Translations under genes and position numbers: made by a program | NCBI RefSeq assembly: GCF_026625565.1 | Contig: NZ_CP112998.1 | Location: 7,166,501-7,230,500, forward strand | Length of the DNA: 64,000 bases | Direction of reading: 5' to 3' | Origin: Dyadobacter pollutisoli | GTDB lineage: Bacteria > Bacteroidota > Bacteroidia > Cytophagales > Spirosomataceae | The notes under the pieces: generated by a model | Told to the model about the DNA's origin: nothing | What the model saw: the letters and a program-made list of their open reading frames with translations, nothing else | Databases searched by the model: none | Shown here: piece after piece, positions 1 to 9,514 of the stretch | How positions within the stretch are numbered: position 1 is the stretch's first letter | Layout of the letters: every line of letters starts with the position of its first letter

Positions 1-825
1 GTTATGCCGCATGTTGTAATACGGGATAATTTCGTCAAATGTTTCTGTAAATACCTGTCTTTCAGGACGTGGTCCTATTAGTGAGATGTCCCTTTTAAAA
101 ATATTGATCAGCTGAGGTAGCTCATCAATGCGACTTTGCCGCATAAAAGAACCGTACGAGAATGTTCGGGAGTCATTTTTTTTGGAAAAGGAGGCACCAT
201 TCAGTTCAGCGTCAAGTCCCATTGACCGAAACTTTATGCAATGAAAGGACTTGTTGTCCATACCGACACGCTCCTGATAAAAGAACACGGGGCCGGGTGA
301 TTGAAGCTTTATCCTGAAATAACTGAGGATCCAGAGCGGGAAAGTAAAGAGAAAGAGAATGATGGATATCGTGATGTCGATGATCTTTTTTGGATACCTC
401 ACTCTTCTTCCAAAAGAAGGAATGTTCAGAAGATTGGGATTTATTTCTGACACATTGTCCGGAATATATACCTTTTTGAGGCTTCTTTCGCAAAAATCGT
501 AAACTGTGGTGATTCGGATTGACTTATTTTTTCTGACAACCAGCTCATAGATCACCCTGTTTCGTTTATCGTACTGGGGATTCGTTACTAGGTGTATCTT
601 TTCAAATTTGTCAAGTAGTGGCCTTACCGTGTGATTAAGAAGATAATCATCATCATCGGAGTGAGGAATCAAGATAATTTCCTTGTACCTTTTTAGCAAC
701 AGGGCCAGATCATATTTCTGAAGAAAATAATCATAACTCGTTACAATTAAAACTTCTTCTGAAACGGCAGTTTTGCTTAAAAGCCGGTGGACATACCTGC
801 GATCAGAGACGTAAGTGTTTCTCAT
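1..825 (-). CDS. Sugar-phosphate transferase (initiating glycosyltransferase), partial
   Basis: Partial at its C-terminus: 275 codons run in frame to the left edge with no stop. The family (bacterial sugar transferase, WbaP/WcaJ type) moves a sugar-1-phosphate onto undecaprenyl phosphate at the inner membrane and so starts repeat-unit assembly. Visible features: a hydrophobic segment at about residues 147-170, the PGP motif at 177-179, KFRSM at 198-202, DELPQL from 234 and IGPRPE at 250-255. The reading stops at the RHN that in this family precedes the PGITG motif. The N-terminal 135 residues are soluble-looking and lack the four-helix module of long PHPT enzymes. Start is ATG at 825. It is the last gene of the leftward polysaccharide locus. 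The family call is firm; the sugar specificity cannot be told. Confidence 0.9.
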   Translation of the reverse strand, partial: MRNTYVSDRRYVHRLLSKTAVSEEVLIVTSYDYFLQKYDLALLLKRYKEIILIPHSDDDDYLLNHTVRPLLDKFEKIHLVTNPQYDKRNRVIYELVVRKNKSIRITTVYDFCERSLKKVYIPDNVSEINPNLLNIPSFGRRVRYPKKIIDITISIILFLFTFPLWILSYFRIKLQSPGPVFFYQERVGMDNKSFHCIKFRSMGLDAELNGASFSKKNDSRTFSYGSFMRQSRIDELPQLINIFKRDISLIGPRPERQVFTETFDEIIPYYNMRHN

Positions 826-1278
826 ATGTGTGTATTAAAAATAGTAAAGAAAAATAGCTGTGTGTTACGAATCACAAGTTTATGAATAAAGTTTTAAAAA
901 AGAAATTTAACCATGTTGTTTTTATCATATTTTTCACCAAAAAATGAAATGATATGGATAACCGATGTATGTTGTCTTCTTTTCGGTCTATTAGTCAAGT
1001 GATTGGCAGGAGGTGCTTAGGCGAAACAATGTTTGGCGTAGGGGATATTTGGCTTCTTATTTTAGTATAATGCAAGATACTGCCGAGTAGAATAGTTACA
1101 CTTCTAACTGTACATTCAACCTGGCTTTTTTTATATTTTGGTAGTTGAATAATTCAAATAAAAAACAATACTTATTTTATTGGTCGTGTTTTGAAGAGGC
1201 TACAATTAACTATTTTTCGAGGGGTGGTATTGATACGCCTGTGTAGTGTATACGCAAAAGGTAGTAGCAGCTCGCGTT
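826..1278. other. Intergenic stretch without a recognisable gene
   Basis: About 450 AT-rich bases between two leftward genes. I see no long ORF, no tRNA-like fold, no perfect hairpin with a T run and no exact TAnnTTTG box. It probably carries the leader and perhaps a promoter for the sugar-phosphate transferase, since the gap is far longer than others in this locus, but no specific site can be pointed to. Confidence 0.5.
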
Positions 1279-2364
1279 TCAAAGTGTTTCTAGTTCCTCA
1301 ATTAATGAATCTGAATACGTTTTTACATTTCTGAATTTTTCGTAGCTATTGTTGCTGATCCGGTTGTAGATGACTTCATCATTGATTACAGCCTCTATTT
1401 TATCGAGTGACTGCCTCCATTTTTCTTTGCTTGAGACGTCTATAAAAATAGCTGTTTCCATGTCTCTGGCGTAATTTGAGATTTCACCAACCGGCGTCAC
1501 AATACATACCATACCATTTTGCATGGCCTCAGCCACGCTCATTGCCATTCCTTCTCTCGAACTTAGTTGTATTAGAAAATTATATTGTTTGAAGAGTTTT
1601 AACTTTTCTGCAGCATGTATTTCGCCTTTGAAACGAATAAAACTACTCAGGTTCAACGTTTCGATTTGTTTTTCTAAACTATGGCGCTCGCCATCGTCTT
1701 TACCATAAATGTCCAAGGTAACATTCATGTTCCTTGATCGAAGGTATGCAATGGTATCTACCGTGAGTGTAAGGTTTTTAACCCGGTTAAGTCGTCCTAG
1801 GAACAGAAAACGTACTTCTTTTGTATCCAAGGATGCAATTTCCCTTTGATCGGGAGAGGCGTTTGTATAAAACGAAATGACTTGGACGGGAGCTTGTGGT
1901 TTTGAATTGGAGAGGACAAAATTGAACGTTGCTACGGAGTCCGTCAAAACCTTGTCTGCTTTGCTGATAGCTAGTGTCGAAAACAATCGATCGAAGTAAT
2001 GGAAGAATCCAGAATTATGTATAAATGAAATAAAGTATATCTTTTTATGAACTTGCTTTGCAATCGTTCCAATCAAGGATGCTCGCCAGAGTGAACAAAT
2101 CATGATATCCGGATTGAAATCTGAAATGAATCTGAGAAGTTTGAAGATAACAAACGGATAGAAATATGGCTTAAAATCAAAGGAGTGCAAGTTTTTTTTT
2201 TCGTCTTCAGTCAAATTTGAGACGATCTGATCGTCTACTTTTCCAAGGGCCAGAATCCTGACCTCGTATTTCCTGTTCAAGTCAGGTATTGCTGAAAGGA
2301 GGGCCACTTCAACTCCGCCTATCTGCACGCCGTGCAGGATGTACAAAAGTTTTTTTTGTTTCAT
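1279..2364 (-). CDS. Glycosyltransferase, GT4-like
   Basis: 361 residues with GT-B architecture. The N-terminus has a glycine-rich loop (HGVQIGGVEVA) typical of GT4 enzymes. The C-terminal half has the nucleotide-sugar-binding region FLGRLNRVKN at about 190-200 and an E-x7-E type motif in SSREGMAMSVAEAM. It should transfer a sugar from a nucleotide donor to the lipid-linked repeat unit at the cytoplasmic face of the membrane. It sits 86 bases downstream of another GT4 gene and is co-directional with the locus. Donor and linkage cannot be assigned. Start ATG at 2364. Confidence 0.85.
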   Translation of the reverse strand: MKQKKLLYILHGVQIGGVEVALLSAIPDLNRKYEVRILALGKVDDQIVSNLTEDEKKNLHSFDFKPYFYPFVIFKLLRFISDFNPDIMICSLWRASLIGTIAKQVHKKIYFISFIHNSGFFHYFDRLFSTLAISKADKVLTDSVATFNFVLSNSKPQAPVQVISFYTNASPDQREIASLDTKEVRFLFLGRLNRVKNLTLTVDTIAYLRSRNMNVTLDIYGKDDGERHSLEKQIETLNLSSFIRFKGEIHAAEKLKLFKQYNFLIQLSSREGMAMSVAEAMQNGMVCIVTPVGEISNYARDMETAIFIDVSSKEKWRQSLDKIEAVINDEVIYNRISNNSYEKFRNVKTYSDSLIEELETL

Positions 2365-2450
2365 CAGATTATGGCGAGTAACGTATATAAAGGGAAATCG
2401 ACGATGGTTTCAACTGATATTGAAATGTCGACCATTAAGTTTCGGGATGG

Positions 2451-3581
2451 TCACAAATCATACAACTTAACAATTTCACTAAAAATCTTGTTTTCGGAGA
2501 ATTCGCGAATCGCTAACTTCCTGCTGAATTCTCCCATTTCTGGCCAATCATTTTGCCTGGAAAGCATGTTCCGAATCGCTGACGCAATTTCAGTTGCAGA
2601 TCTTGGCTCGATAATTAAACCATTTTTGCCAGATATCACGGTTAGGTTGCAACCTGGAACATTCGTTGTGATAACCGGAAGGCCGCATGACAACGCTTCT
2701 AGAATGCTTCGTGGAATGCCTTCGCGATAATAACTGGGAAGGATAAAAATATCGGATTTTTGTAAAAACTCCTGAATATTATCCTGGCGTCCTAGAAAAT
2801 GGATTAAGTTGCTTGAATGGTAACGGTCAATGTACTCTCTACTGACCGTCCTCGGGTTTTTGTTGTCCGGCTCACCAATTATATTTAACTGAATGTTATG
2901 CGTCAAAGAAGCGGGTAATGACTCGAAAGCTTCGACCATTTCTCTAATTCCCTTTTCCCATATCAATCTTGTAGTACAAAGAAAAGTCAGTTTTCGCGTT
3001 TTACTTTCTCTCTGAGGCATTTCGGTCGGTGAGAATTTGGTTGTGTTCACGCCACTCCCTTTAACTACTTTGATTTTGTTCCTGAATTTCCTTTTGAATA
3101 GAAAATCATCATAATCATCTGGATTTTGAATGATTACCAGATCGGCTCTGATGAATTGCAGGAAGAACAGCAATCTGAAAATATTTCTAATGATCGTATA
3201 TTTCAAGGAATTATTTGCGAAGGCTATCCCCAGTCCCGCAATATGAAGCACTACTTTTTTTCCTGAGAATAAATTGGAGAATACGTTGATAAGATTCGGG
3301 ACGAATTTGAACGAGTGCGTAAGTGCTATTCCATTGTGTTGAATAAATTTTCGCACATTCCAAATTGCCTTGAGCAAATCCACAGGGTTAACGTTGTCCC
3401 GTTCAAGACGACTGGTGAGAACCTCTAAGCCTTCATTTCTAATGATTTGGGTATAATTATCCTCTGGAACGACAACGTAAACTTTGTATCCGTTTTCTGT
3501 CAGAAACTTCGCGAAAGGTATTCTTGCTTTATAAAAGTCTTCTCCACAGTGAGCAAGGAGAAGTATTTTTTTATTGGTCAT
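2451..3581 (-). CDS. Glycosyltransferase, GT4-like
   Basis: 376 residues from the ATG at 3581. An in-frame ATG at 3626 would add 15 polar residues, but the typical beginning (MTNKKILLLAHCGEDFYK) favours 3581. GT-B fold: a donor-site stretch FLCTTRLIWEKGIREMVEAF in the middle and an E-x7-E motif in YYREGIPRSILEALSCGLPVI. The order of these motifs matches WbnK/PglA-like GT4 enzymes that extend a lipid-linked oligosaccharide. It diverges from the plus-strand glycosyltransferase starting near 3804, so the 222 bases between them probably hold promoters in both directions. Specific sugar unknown. Confidence 0.87.
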   Translation of the reverse strand: MTNKKILLLAHCGEDFYKARIPFAKFLTENGYKVYVVVPEDNYTQIIRNEGLEVLTSRLERDNVNPVDLLKAIWNVRKFIQHNGIALTHSFKFVPNLINVFSNLFSGKKVVLHIAGLGIAFANNSLKYTIIRNIFRLLFFLQFIRADLVIIQNPDDYDDFLFKRKFRNKIKVVKGSGVNTTKFSPTEMPQRESKTRKLTFLCTTRLIWEKGIREMVEAFESLPASLTHNIQLNIIGEPDNKNPRTVSREYIDRYHSSNLIHFLGRQDNIQEFLQKSDIFILPSYYREGIPRSILEALSCGLPVITTNVPGCNLTVISGKNGLIIEPRSATEIASAIRNMLSRQNDWPEMGEFSRKLAIREFSENKIFSEIVKLYDL

Positions 3582-3803
3582 GTATGTGTCCCGCTTGTCT
3601 TTTTGTATACAGGCAGTGTGGATCAAAGATATCCATCTGCCGTCAAAATTAAAAGACAGTCCTGTTTTTATTCACTGAGCAGCTGGCCGGAGATCGCTTA
3701 TAACTTTCCAATTATAAGCGAACGGATTTGCTGCTGTTTTCGTAAGTTTACCCATAAGACGCACAGTTTCCATTTTACAAGAACGATTCTAGAAGAAGAA
3801 AAG

Positions 3804-4976
3804 GTGAATTTTTTATTTGATTTGATAGCTTCTCAGCCAAATGCCGATGGCGAGTTTCATGGGGGCGGGAAGTACGCAAAGAAGGTCTTTCTGTCTTTAT
3901 GCTCCTTCAAAAAGAAAGATTTTTCATTATTCGCAATTTATAGTTCAGCGCAGAAGCTGGACGCAGAAATCGAGAAGGCTATTGCACAGTTTGATGTTCA
4001 ATTAATTGATATTGAGGTTGATACTATTCCTGTTGTCATAGCAGATTATGGGATACAGCGGTTTTATTCCGCCCTGCCATTCGGCTTGATAAGGCATGGA
4101 TTGTATGAAGCTTTCCAGTCAGATTGTCAAATCTATTGTACCGTGCATGGATTGCGAAACCTTGAGATCAGGCCGCGCATGTCTGATCTGCATTATCATT
4201 CGGCCAAAGATATAAAAGGCTTATTCAGAACTTTTTTCAAGGGGCTCCTGGATGACCACGTTGTCAAAAGAGATTTCCTCAGATGCCGTAAGATTTTCGG
4301 GAACTGCACAATTTTCACCGTTTCAGATCATACAAAATTTTCTATATTTACCTACTTCCCGGAGATCAAGAGGGATATTGAAGTTTTTTATAGCCCGGAT
4401 GTTACTGAATTTGAAGGGTTGGGACAAGATGAGGAAGTTACAGCCTTCCACCAGACCAACTACTTTTTGCTTGTAAGCGGCAACAGGTGGTTAAAGAATA
4501 ATATGAGGAGCGTTCTCGCTTTGGATAGTTTGTTCACGGATAATCCGGAAATAACTCAGCATGTCGTGATCACGGGTGTTACTCATCCGGAAGTATTTTT
4601 GCATAAAATAAGGAATAAGGACCGATTCACATTTTACAAATATGTAAGTGAATCTTTTTTGCACAAACTTTATAAAAATGCCTACGCTTTCATTTATATG
4701 ACACTTAATGAGGGTTTTGGTTATCCTCCACTTGATGCGATGAAAAACGGGACACCCGTCCTGACTAGTCCGGTTACATCAATCCCTGAAATTTGTGGGG
4801 ATGCTGTTTTATATGCCAATCCATACTCAATTGAGGAAATAAAGAACCGTATTTTGCAGCTTTGTGATCAGGCTGTTTACATGAAGCTTACTGTGTCATC
4901 AATCCAACGCTATAAGCAGGTTTCTGAAAGACAGAAGAGAGACTTGCACAGAATGCTGGAAATAATGATAAATTGA
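3804..4976 (+). CDS. Glycosyltransferase, GT4-like, on the opposite strand to the locus
   Basis: The open frame begins at 3447, but its first ~119 residues overlap the divergent gene antisense, are Cys/Phe rich and do not resemble protein of this family. I place the start at GTG 3804, just after an AGAAGAAGAAAAG purine run and just before the first family-like segment (NFLFDLIASQPN, then a GGGKYAK loop). The result is about 390 residues. The C-terminal half has SGNRWLKNN and LNEGFGYPPLDAM, the usual E-x7-E motif with Asp in second place. It is the only plus-strand gene inside the leftward polysaccharide locus and converges with the beta-helix gene 8 bases away. The enzyme class is clear; the start is not certain. 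Confidence 0.8.
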   Translation: MNFLFDLIASQPNADGEFHGGGKYAKKVFLSLCSFKKKDFSLFAIYSSAQKLDAEIEKAIAQFDVQLIDIEVDTIPVVIADYGIQRFYSALPFGLIRHGLYEAFQSDCQIYCTVHGLRNLEIRPRMSDLHYHSAKDIKGLFRTFFKGLLDDHVVKRDFLRCRKIFGNCTIFTVSDHTKFSIFTYFPEIKRDIEVFYSPDVTEFEGLGQDEEVTAFHQTNYFLLVSGNRWLKNNMRSVLALDSLFTDNPEITQHVVITGVTHPEVFLHKIRNKDRFTFYKYVSESFLHKLYKNAYAFIYMTLNEGFGYPPLDAMKNGTPVLTSPVTSIPEICGDAVLYANPYSIEEIKNRILQLCDQAVYMKLTVSSIQRYKQVSERQKRDLHRMLEIMIN

Positions 4977-4984
4977 GTCTGAGG

Positions 4985-6862
4985 TCAATTGTTGGTTTTC
5001 AAAATAGTGCTAGGCTGATTATTAGAAATTGAGTACTTTTTGGTTCGGGCTGATTTGAAATTGTTATTTATAATCTGGTTTGACTTGATTACCTCGGATT
5101 TTGCGTCTATTCTTATGCCGTTGTTAACCAGTTTTCCGCCCGTATTTCCTGAAATTATATTGTTGATCAATTGAGAATCAGGTTGCTCCGATATATGAAT
5201 AGCCCAATCCCGGACCGAAGAAAATGAATTCCCTTTTATTGAGACTTTTGTGATTCCCTGAATAATATTAATACCATTATCTACTTCTGAGAATCTGCAG
5301 TCTTCTATTTTATTAAAGACATTTTTTGAATTTCCATTGGTCACCATAATTCCATTTGCAAGTTTATTAAAGGAGCTTTTGGAAATGATCCAATCAATTG
5401 CACCATTATAAGGGATGTTTATCCCATCGAATTTTCCATTTCCCAGGAATTTACAACCTATGAAACTGATTTCCTGCGCCAGATAGGAAATATTCGCGCT
5501 TTTAACGGCATGATCAGAAAGTGCCTTAAAGGTACAATTTTCAAAATTAACAGATTGAATGCTTTTAGAACCAGCTACTAATTTTATTCCTTTTCCAAAT
5601 GTGCAATTTCTATAAGTTCCATTTTTGATGGAAGAAATCAACACTTCTCCCGAAAAAGAAGTATTTCTAACGATCAGACCTGCGTCACCCTTGGGCAGAT
5701 AATATTGCATGCACGGTTTTGCAGTTTTAAATTGCGAGTCAGAAATCAACATGCTAGTGCCGCCCGATGCGCCGCCCTGAAAGATATCGGAACTTTCGCT
5801 CTGGCCGACTTTTGTATTATCAACAGTTAATTGGCGAGTAGCTTGAAAACTGATCCCATAATAACAATTATAAATAGTAACACCGCTTAGTCTAATGTTT
5901 TCGGAGTGATTGGATGTCGCGATTCCACTCCTCAAACGATAAGTAACACCATATACATTGGAGTCGTAAAAATTGTAATAGTTTCCACAATTTATAAACG
6001 TTGAATTTTGAATGGTGACATTTCTGCCGTCTTCAATATCAACGCCACTTAATCCCGCCTGTGCACCCGAGCAATTCAATATTGTCACCTGGGTAGGCAT
6101 TGAATATTTGCCTACTCCTCCTGCAACCGTGTAGCAATGCCGCCCTACTCTTTTTACAAAACATTTTTTAATCGTTACCGCTTTTGTAACAACGGAAGTA
6201 TCATTGTTGTACCCAGCAATGTAGATCCCATCACCTCCATTCATCCCTCCACCTGCAATATCTTCAACATATACATTTTCAATCAGAATATTACTTACGG
6301 GGCCCAAATCACATCGGACACTAATGCCCATTCCGGAAAATCCATTGTCAACTTGCGGATTTTCTTGATTTATAATCCCGCATTTACTGATGTAGATACT
6401 CTTTAGCGTAATTTGACTGGATTTGTTAACTCTGATACCAGTGACTCCCCTAATTCCGGAAAATTTGTCGATCGTTTGGCCACCACCATCAATACTTAGA
6501 TTTTCGATACGTACATTAGAGACACCTATCAAAGTAATTACATCGCCGCTTATTGTAGCTTTCAAAACAGTATGTCCGCTGCCTTTCAGAGTGAGGCCGG
6601 ACCGTCCTTTTAGAGACTTAACCAAATACTGACCGTTCGCGAAAGTGACATTTTTGCCGGAATCTATCGCATGCTGAATAGACTCGGTATCATCTTGTGA
6701 GTCGTTGACTTTTGCGCCAAATTCTTCGGGTGTTACGAATCCTGACGACTGTCGCACTACGAGCGGCTTACTTGTGGGCTTTTTTTTGGTAACACCACTT
6801 TGAGCATTCACTGGAAAAGAACAATTCAATATGACTAGCAGAAAAAAGACGATATTTTTCAT
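4985..6862 (-). CDS. Secreted right-handed parallel beta-helix protein
   Basis: 625 residues. A signal peptide is plain (MKNIVFFLLVILNCSFPVNA, cut near residue 20). Residues ~45-70 match the pectate-lyase-superfamily opening (EEFGAKVNDSQDDTESIQHAID), followed by about 20 rungs rich in N, I and short V/I-x-N/D repeats ending near residue 610. Such proteins in export loci are usually periplasmic or secreted lyases, hydrolases or C5-epimerases acting on the polymer. No catalytic set can be assigned by eye, so lyase/epimerase is an inference from fold and context. It lies 2 bases from the Wzy/ligase-like gene and converges with the plus-strand glycosyltransferase. Confidence 0.82.
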   Translation of the reverse strand: MKNIVFFLLVILNCSFPVNAQSGVTKKKPTSKPLVVRQSSGFVTPEEFGAKVNDSQDDTESIQHAIDSGKNVTFANGQYLVKSLKGRSGLTLKGSGHTVLKATISGDVITLIGVSNVRIENLSIDGGGQTIDKFSGIRGVTGIRVNKSSQITLKSIYISKCGIINQENPQVDNGFSGMGISVRCDLGPVSNILIENVYVEDIAGGGMNGGDGIYIAGYNNDTSVVTKAVTIKKCFVKRVGRHCYTVAGGVGKYSMPTQVTILNCSGAQAGLSGVDIEDGRNVTIQNSTFINCGNYYNFYDSNVYGVTYRLRSGIATSNHSENIRLSGVTIYNCYYGISFQATRQLTVDNTKVGQSESSDIFQGGASGGTSMLISDSQFKTAKPCMQYYLPKGDAGLIVRNTSFSGEVLISSIKNGTYRNCTFGKGIKLVAGSKSIQSVNFENCTFKALSDHAVKSANISYLAQEISFIGCKFLGNGKFDGINIPYNGAIDWIISKSSFNKLANGIMVTNGNSKNVFNKIEDCRFSEVDNGINIIQGITKVSIKGNSFSSVRDWAIHISEQPDSQLINNIISGNTGGKLVNNGIRIDAKSEVIKSNQIINNNFKSARTKKYSISNNQPSTILKTNN

Positions 6863-6864
6863 AA

Positions 6865-8130
6865 CTATAATGTGGTTGTCTCCTTTAACGGCGCTTCATC
6901 TAATTTCGATTTGGCTATTTGGCTGAGAATAAGCAAAACCCAAAACCAGGGATACCAGTAATTGGAAATAGATACGAAATGCACTAGTGCTGCTACCAAT
7001 GAGCAAAGGAAAATAGTTCTTAAAGTTTTATCTTTAATTGAAATAATATCAATGAAATTAAACAAAATAAAAAGGAGAAATAGTGATAAACCCAAGGCGC
7101 CACTTTCGAGCAGAAAAGTGAAATACAAAACCAGTGCAGCCGCGTCATAACGAAGGGAATCATATGCAGCCGGTCCGTAGCCGAATATTAGGTGTAGAGC
7201 ATCGGCATTATTGATCGTTTCAACTACCTGAACAGCTCTCTCGGATCTGTCATTGGCAGATCCTGAGGCAATTACTTTATTGTAAACGGTTGCTTCAATA
7301 ATTTGGGACCCAACGGTTTTATAGAGGGAGAATGACGCGGTAACAATGAGTATGCTGAAAGTTGCAATGGATATAGCTCTCACTATTTTTATCTTTCTGT
7401 TTATCTGGAATAGTTTACGGATCGTTCTTCCAATTAAGATAATAGCCGAGATCCCTCCTGCAATGACCCACCCCGCAGTACTAAAAGAGAAAATAAAGCA
7501 AAATAGCATGGTTATCAACGTAAGAACGAACAGCTTCCTGTTCTTTCTCAAACCATAAAGGCCAATAGGGCCAAGAATTTCGTAATAAAAAGCCAAGTGG
7601 CCTGACTCAATAATGACAGAACGGATCCGTATAAAGCCAGATGCAAATGGTTTGTAACCTTCTACTGCAACGCGAGGAATGTATTGATCTACATCAATAA
7701 AGTATATATTTTTTGCGACGAATTCAATCAAACCCAAAATGGAGGTAATCAATAAGCCAATTCCGAGTAAATAAGTTATTCTTTCAAATGATATCTCCTT
7801 TTTTACAATTTGATCCGTTATAATGTTTCGGAGCATATAGTAGTTGGCCAAAATTACAAAGCTGTACGCGACCATGTGATTTAAGGGCTTTCCTGAAAGG
7901 AATAATCCTGAGTTCAAAAAAAAGCTGATAACCACGGATGCCCAGAATAGTAGAACCGCGATATCAACATAATCGATTCTAAAACTGGTTGTTCTTAATA
8001 TAAAACCAATGAAGAATAAAAAGGATAAAGCTAACAGAATAAGCAAAGATGGTGTTATTACCTCCGTCAGTGCAAAAGCACTGGTAAAGGGTAAACTAAT
8101 TATATATACGTATGTTAGAAACTTAGTCAA
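6865..8130 (-). CDS. O-antigen polymerase/ligase-like membrane protein (Wzy/WaaL type)
   Basis: 421 residues with roughly ten to twelve hydrophobic segments and a long periplasmic loop in the second half (about residues 280-330), the layout of O-antigen ligases and Wzy polymerases. The segment FSFSTAGWVIAGGISAIILI resembles the core of the Wzy_C family. Its likely job is polymerising repeat units in the periplasm; a ligase role cannot be excluded because the two are hard to separate by sequence. It is the only candidate polymerase in the visible locus, which supports the Wzy reading, together with the Wzx-like flippase, Wzz-like and Wza-like proteins upstream. Confidence 0.8.
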   Translation of the reverse strand: MTKFLTYVYIISLPFTSAFALTEVITPSLLILLALSFLFFIGFILRTTSFRIDYVDIAVLLFWASVVISFFLNSGLFLSGKPLNHMVAYSFVILANYYMLRNIITDQIVKKEISFERITYLLGIGLLITSILGLIEFVAKNIYFIDVDQYIPRVAVEGYKPFASGFIRIRSVIIESGHLAFYYEILGPIGLYGLRKNRKLFVLTLITMLFCFIFSFSTAGWVIAGGISAIILIGRTIRKLFQINRKIKIVRAISIATFSILIVTASFSLYKTVGSQIIEATVYNKVIASGSANDRSERAVQVVETINNADALHLIFGYGPAAYDSLRYDAAALVLYFTFLLESGALGLSLFLLFILFNFIDIISIKDKTLRTIFLCSLVAALVHFVSISNYWYPWFWVLLILSQIAKSKLDEAPLKETTTL

Positions 8131-8136
8131 AATGAA

Positions 8137-8901
8137 TTATAGGTAATTAATTATTTTATACTTTATCCAAATAAATAAATAGGTCAACCTTCGGTCAAGT
8201 ACGTTGTAATTCTTGTACCCGAAGTCGCGTAAGATTTCAAGTCTATCGTAGTTAAGTTTGCCCGAAGAGGTAATACTCTCAGTATGCCGTCTAAAAACGC
8301 TGATTGGAATTTTCAGATGTCGAAGCGTTCCAGAGTCTAAAAGCCGGAATATATAGTCAAAATCAGAAGCGTATTTGTATTTTAGATTATATTCATGGAC
8401 AAAATCAAGGCTTTTTCTAGTTACAATTAAAGCCGGGTGAGGTATAAATGTTCCGTGCATGGATAGTAGTAATTGCTTTTTGGTTACTTGTAAACTCCTA
8501 CGCAATCGAATATTGCTACCTTCCCTGATAAATACATCCGCGTAATAACCGAGCTCATTGGGATATTTTTGTATATGTATCAAGATATTTTGAACCGTAT
8601 CTTGTTCGGGAATATAATCATCTGAATTGATAACCCAAATAAAATCACCGGTACATTTTCTCAATCCTTTATTAATGGCGTCATACATGGATTGATCTTT
8701 TTCACTTGCCCAATATGTAATCTGGGATTCGTATTTTTTTATAATGTCAATAGTCCCGTCTGTGGACTCTCCATCAATTATAATGTATTCAATATTGGGA
8801 TATGATTGTGAAATGACACTCTTAATCGTTTCTTCAATATACTTCTCAGAGTTATAAGAAACGGTAATAATGGAAAACTTCGGGAATTTATTCATCTTCA
8901 T
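8137..8901 (-). CDS. Glycosyltransferase family 2 (WcaA-like)
   Basis: 254 residues, GT-A fold. The opening is the classical FSIITVSYNSEKYIEETIKS, then IIIDGESTDGT and a DxD-type motif in INSDDYIPEQ (about residues 91-95). There is no transmembrane anchor. It shares an ATGA four-base overlap with the upstream acetyltransferase (8898-9479), so the two are translationally coupled. It is a close relative of the GT2 gene at 9515-10330: both share the EYIIIDG-STDGT block and the MYDAINKG/IYDAMNKG block, which suggests an old duplication. Donor sugar unknown. Confidence 0.88.
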   Translation of the reverse strand: MKMNKFPKFSIITVSYNSEKYIEETIKSVISQSYPNIEYIIIDGESTDGTIDIIKKYESQITYWASEKDQSMYDAINKGLRKCTGDFIWVINSDDYIPEQDTVQNILIHIQKYPNELGYYADVFIREGSNIRLRRSLQVTKKQLLLSMHGTFIPHPALIVTRKSLDFVHEYNLKYKYASDFDYIFRLLDSGTLRHLKIPISVFRRHTESITSSGKLNYDRLEILRDFGYKNYNVLDRRLTYLFIWIKYKIINYL

Positions 8902-9479
8902 ATCTCTTTTCTGATCCTACGAATAAACCGGGCGGGATTGCCGCCCCATACTTCACGATCTGGTATTGACTTCGTTACAATAGACCCGGCTGCAACAATG
9001 CTCTCACATCCAATCGTTACACCTTTCAGAATGATGCATTGAGTGCCAATAAATGCATTGTTCTTTATGTGAATAGGAGAGGATGCAATATGTGCTTGAT
9101 CCTGTTCACTTAGCCTTAAAATGGGATCTAATGAATGAAAATCATTGTCCAAAAGTTGGCAACCACCGCCAATATTTACATTATCTTCGATCACAATACT
9201 GTTATGGGCAACAAATATTGAGCTGGATATCCCCACATTGTTTCCGATTTTTATAGATGCCCCCTGCAGTATCCGAAATCGTGTTTGCGAAGCAAGTCCA
9301 ACGGGATTTGCCCACTTACTCGAATTTATCACAACGCGTTCGCCAAATTCAAGAGTTCCCTTTCTTCCACTGACGAATATAAAACCTGATATTTTTGGGA
9401 ACGAATTGAACTTCCCATTGCAAAGTTTAATCAGTAAATAGTTCCAAAAAAAAGGGATATAAATTAATAGTTTTGACAT
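8898..9479 (-). CDS. Hexapeptide-repeat O-acyltransferase
   Basis: 193 residues with left-handed beta-helix hexapeptide repeats (pattern [LIV]-G-x4) from about 70 to 175. The central DNDFHSLDP carries the expected catalytic His of the LacA/maltose-acetyltransferase superfamily, and the C-terminal WGGNPARFIRRI is the family's usual end. It should move an acetyl (or similar acyl) group from acyl-CoA to a sugar hydroxyl of the repeat unit. Coupled by a four-base overlap to the GT2 gene downstream and 35 bases after another GT2 gene. Acyl and sugar specificity cannot be told. Confidence 0.87.
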   Translation of the reverse strand: MSKLLIYIPFFWNYLLIKLCNGKFNSFPKISGFIFVSGRKGTLEFGERVVINSSKWANPVGLASQTRFRILQGASIKIGNNVGISSSIFVAHNSIVIEDNVNIGGGCQLLDNDFHSLDPILRLSEQDQAHIASSPIHIKNNAFIGTQCIILKGVTIGCESIVAAGSIVTKSIPDREVWGGNPARFIRRIRKEI

Positions 9480-9514
9480 TTTGCTCGGTATATTGACTGG
9501 CTGAATTAGATAGC

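Noticed and set aside
826..1278. A possible small gene or RNA in the long gap near the left edge
   Set aside because: No ORF of useful length, no stable hairpin with a T run, and no tRNA-like arms were seen; nothing could be supported.
3447..3803. N-terminal extension of the plus-strand glycosyltransferase
   Set aside because: It overlaps the divergent gene by up to 180 bases, is Cys/Phe rich and lacks glycosyltransferase features; a GTG at 3804 after a purine run is a better start.
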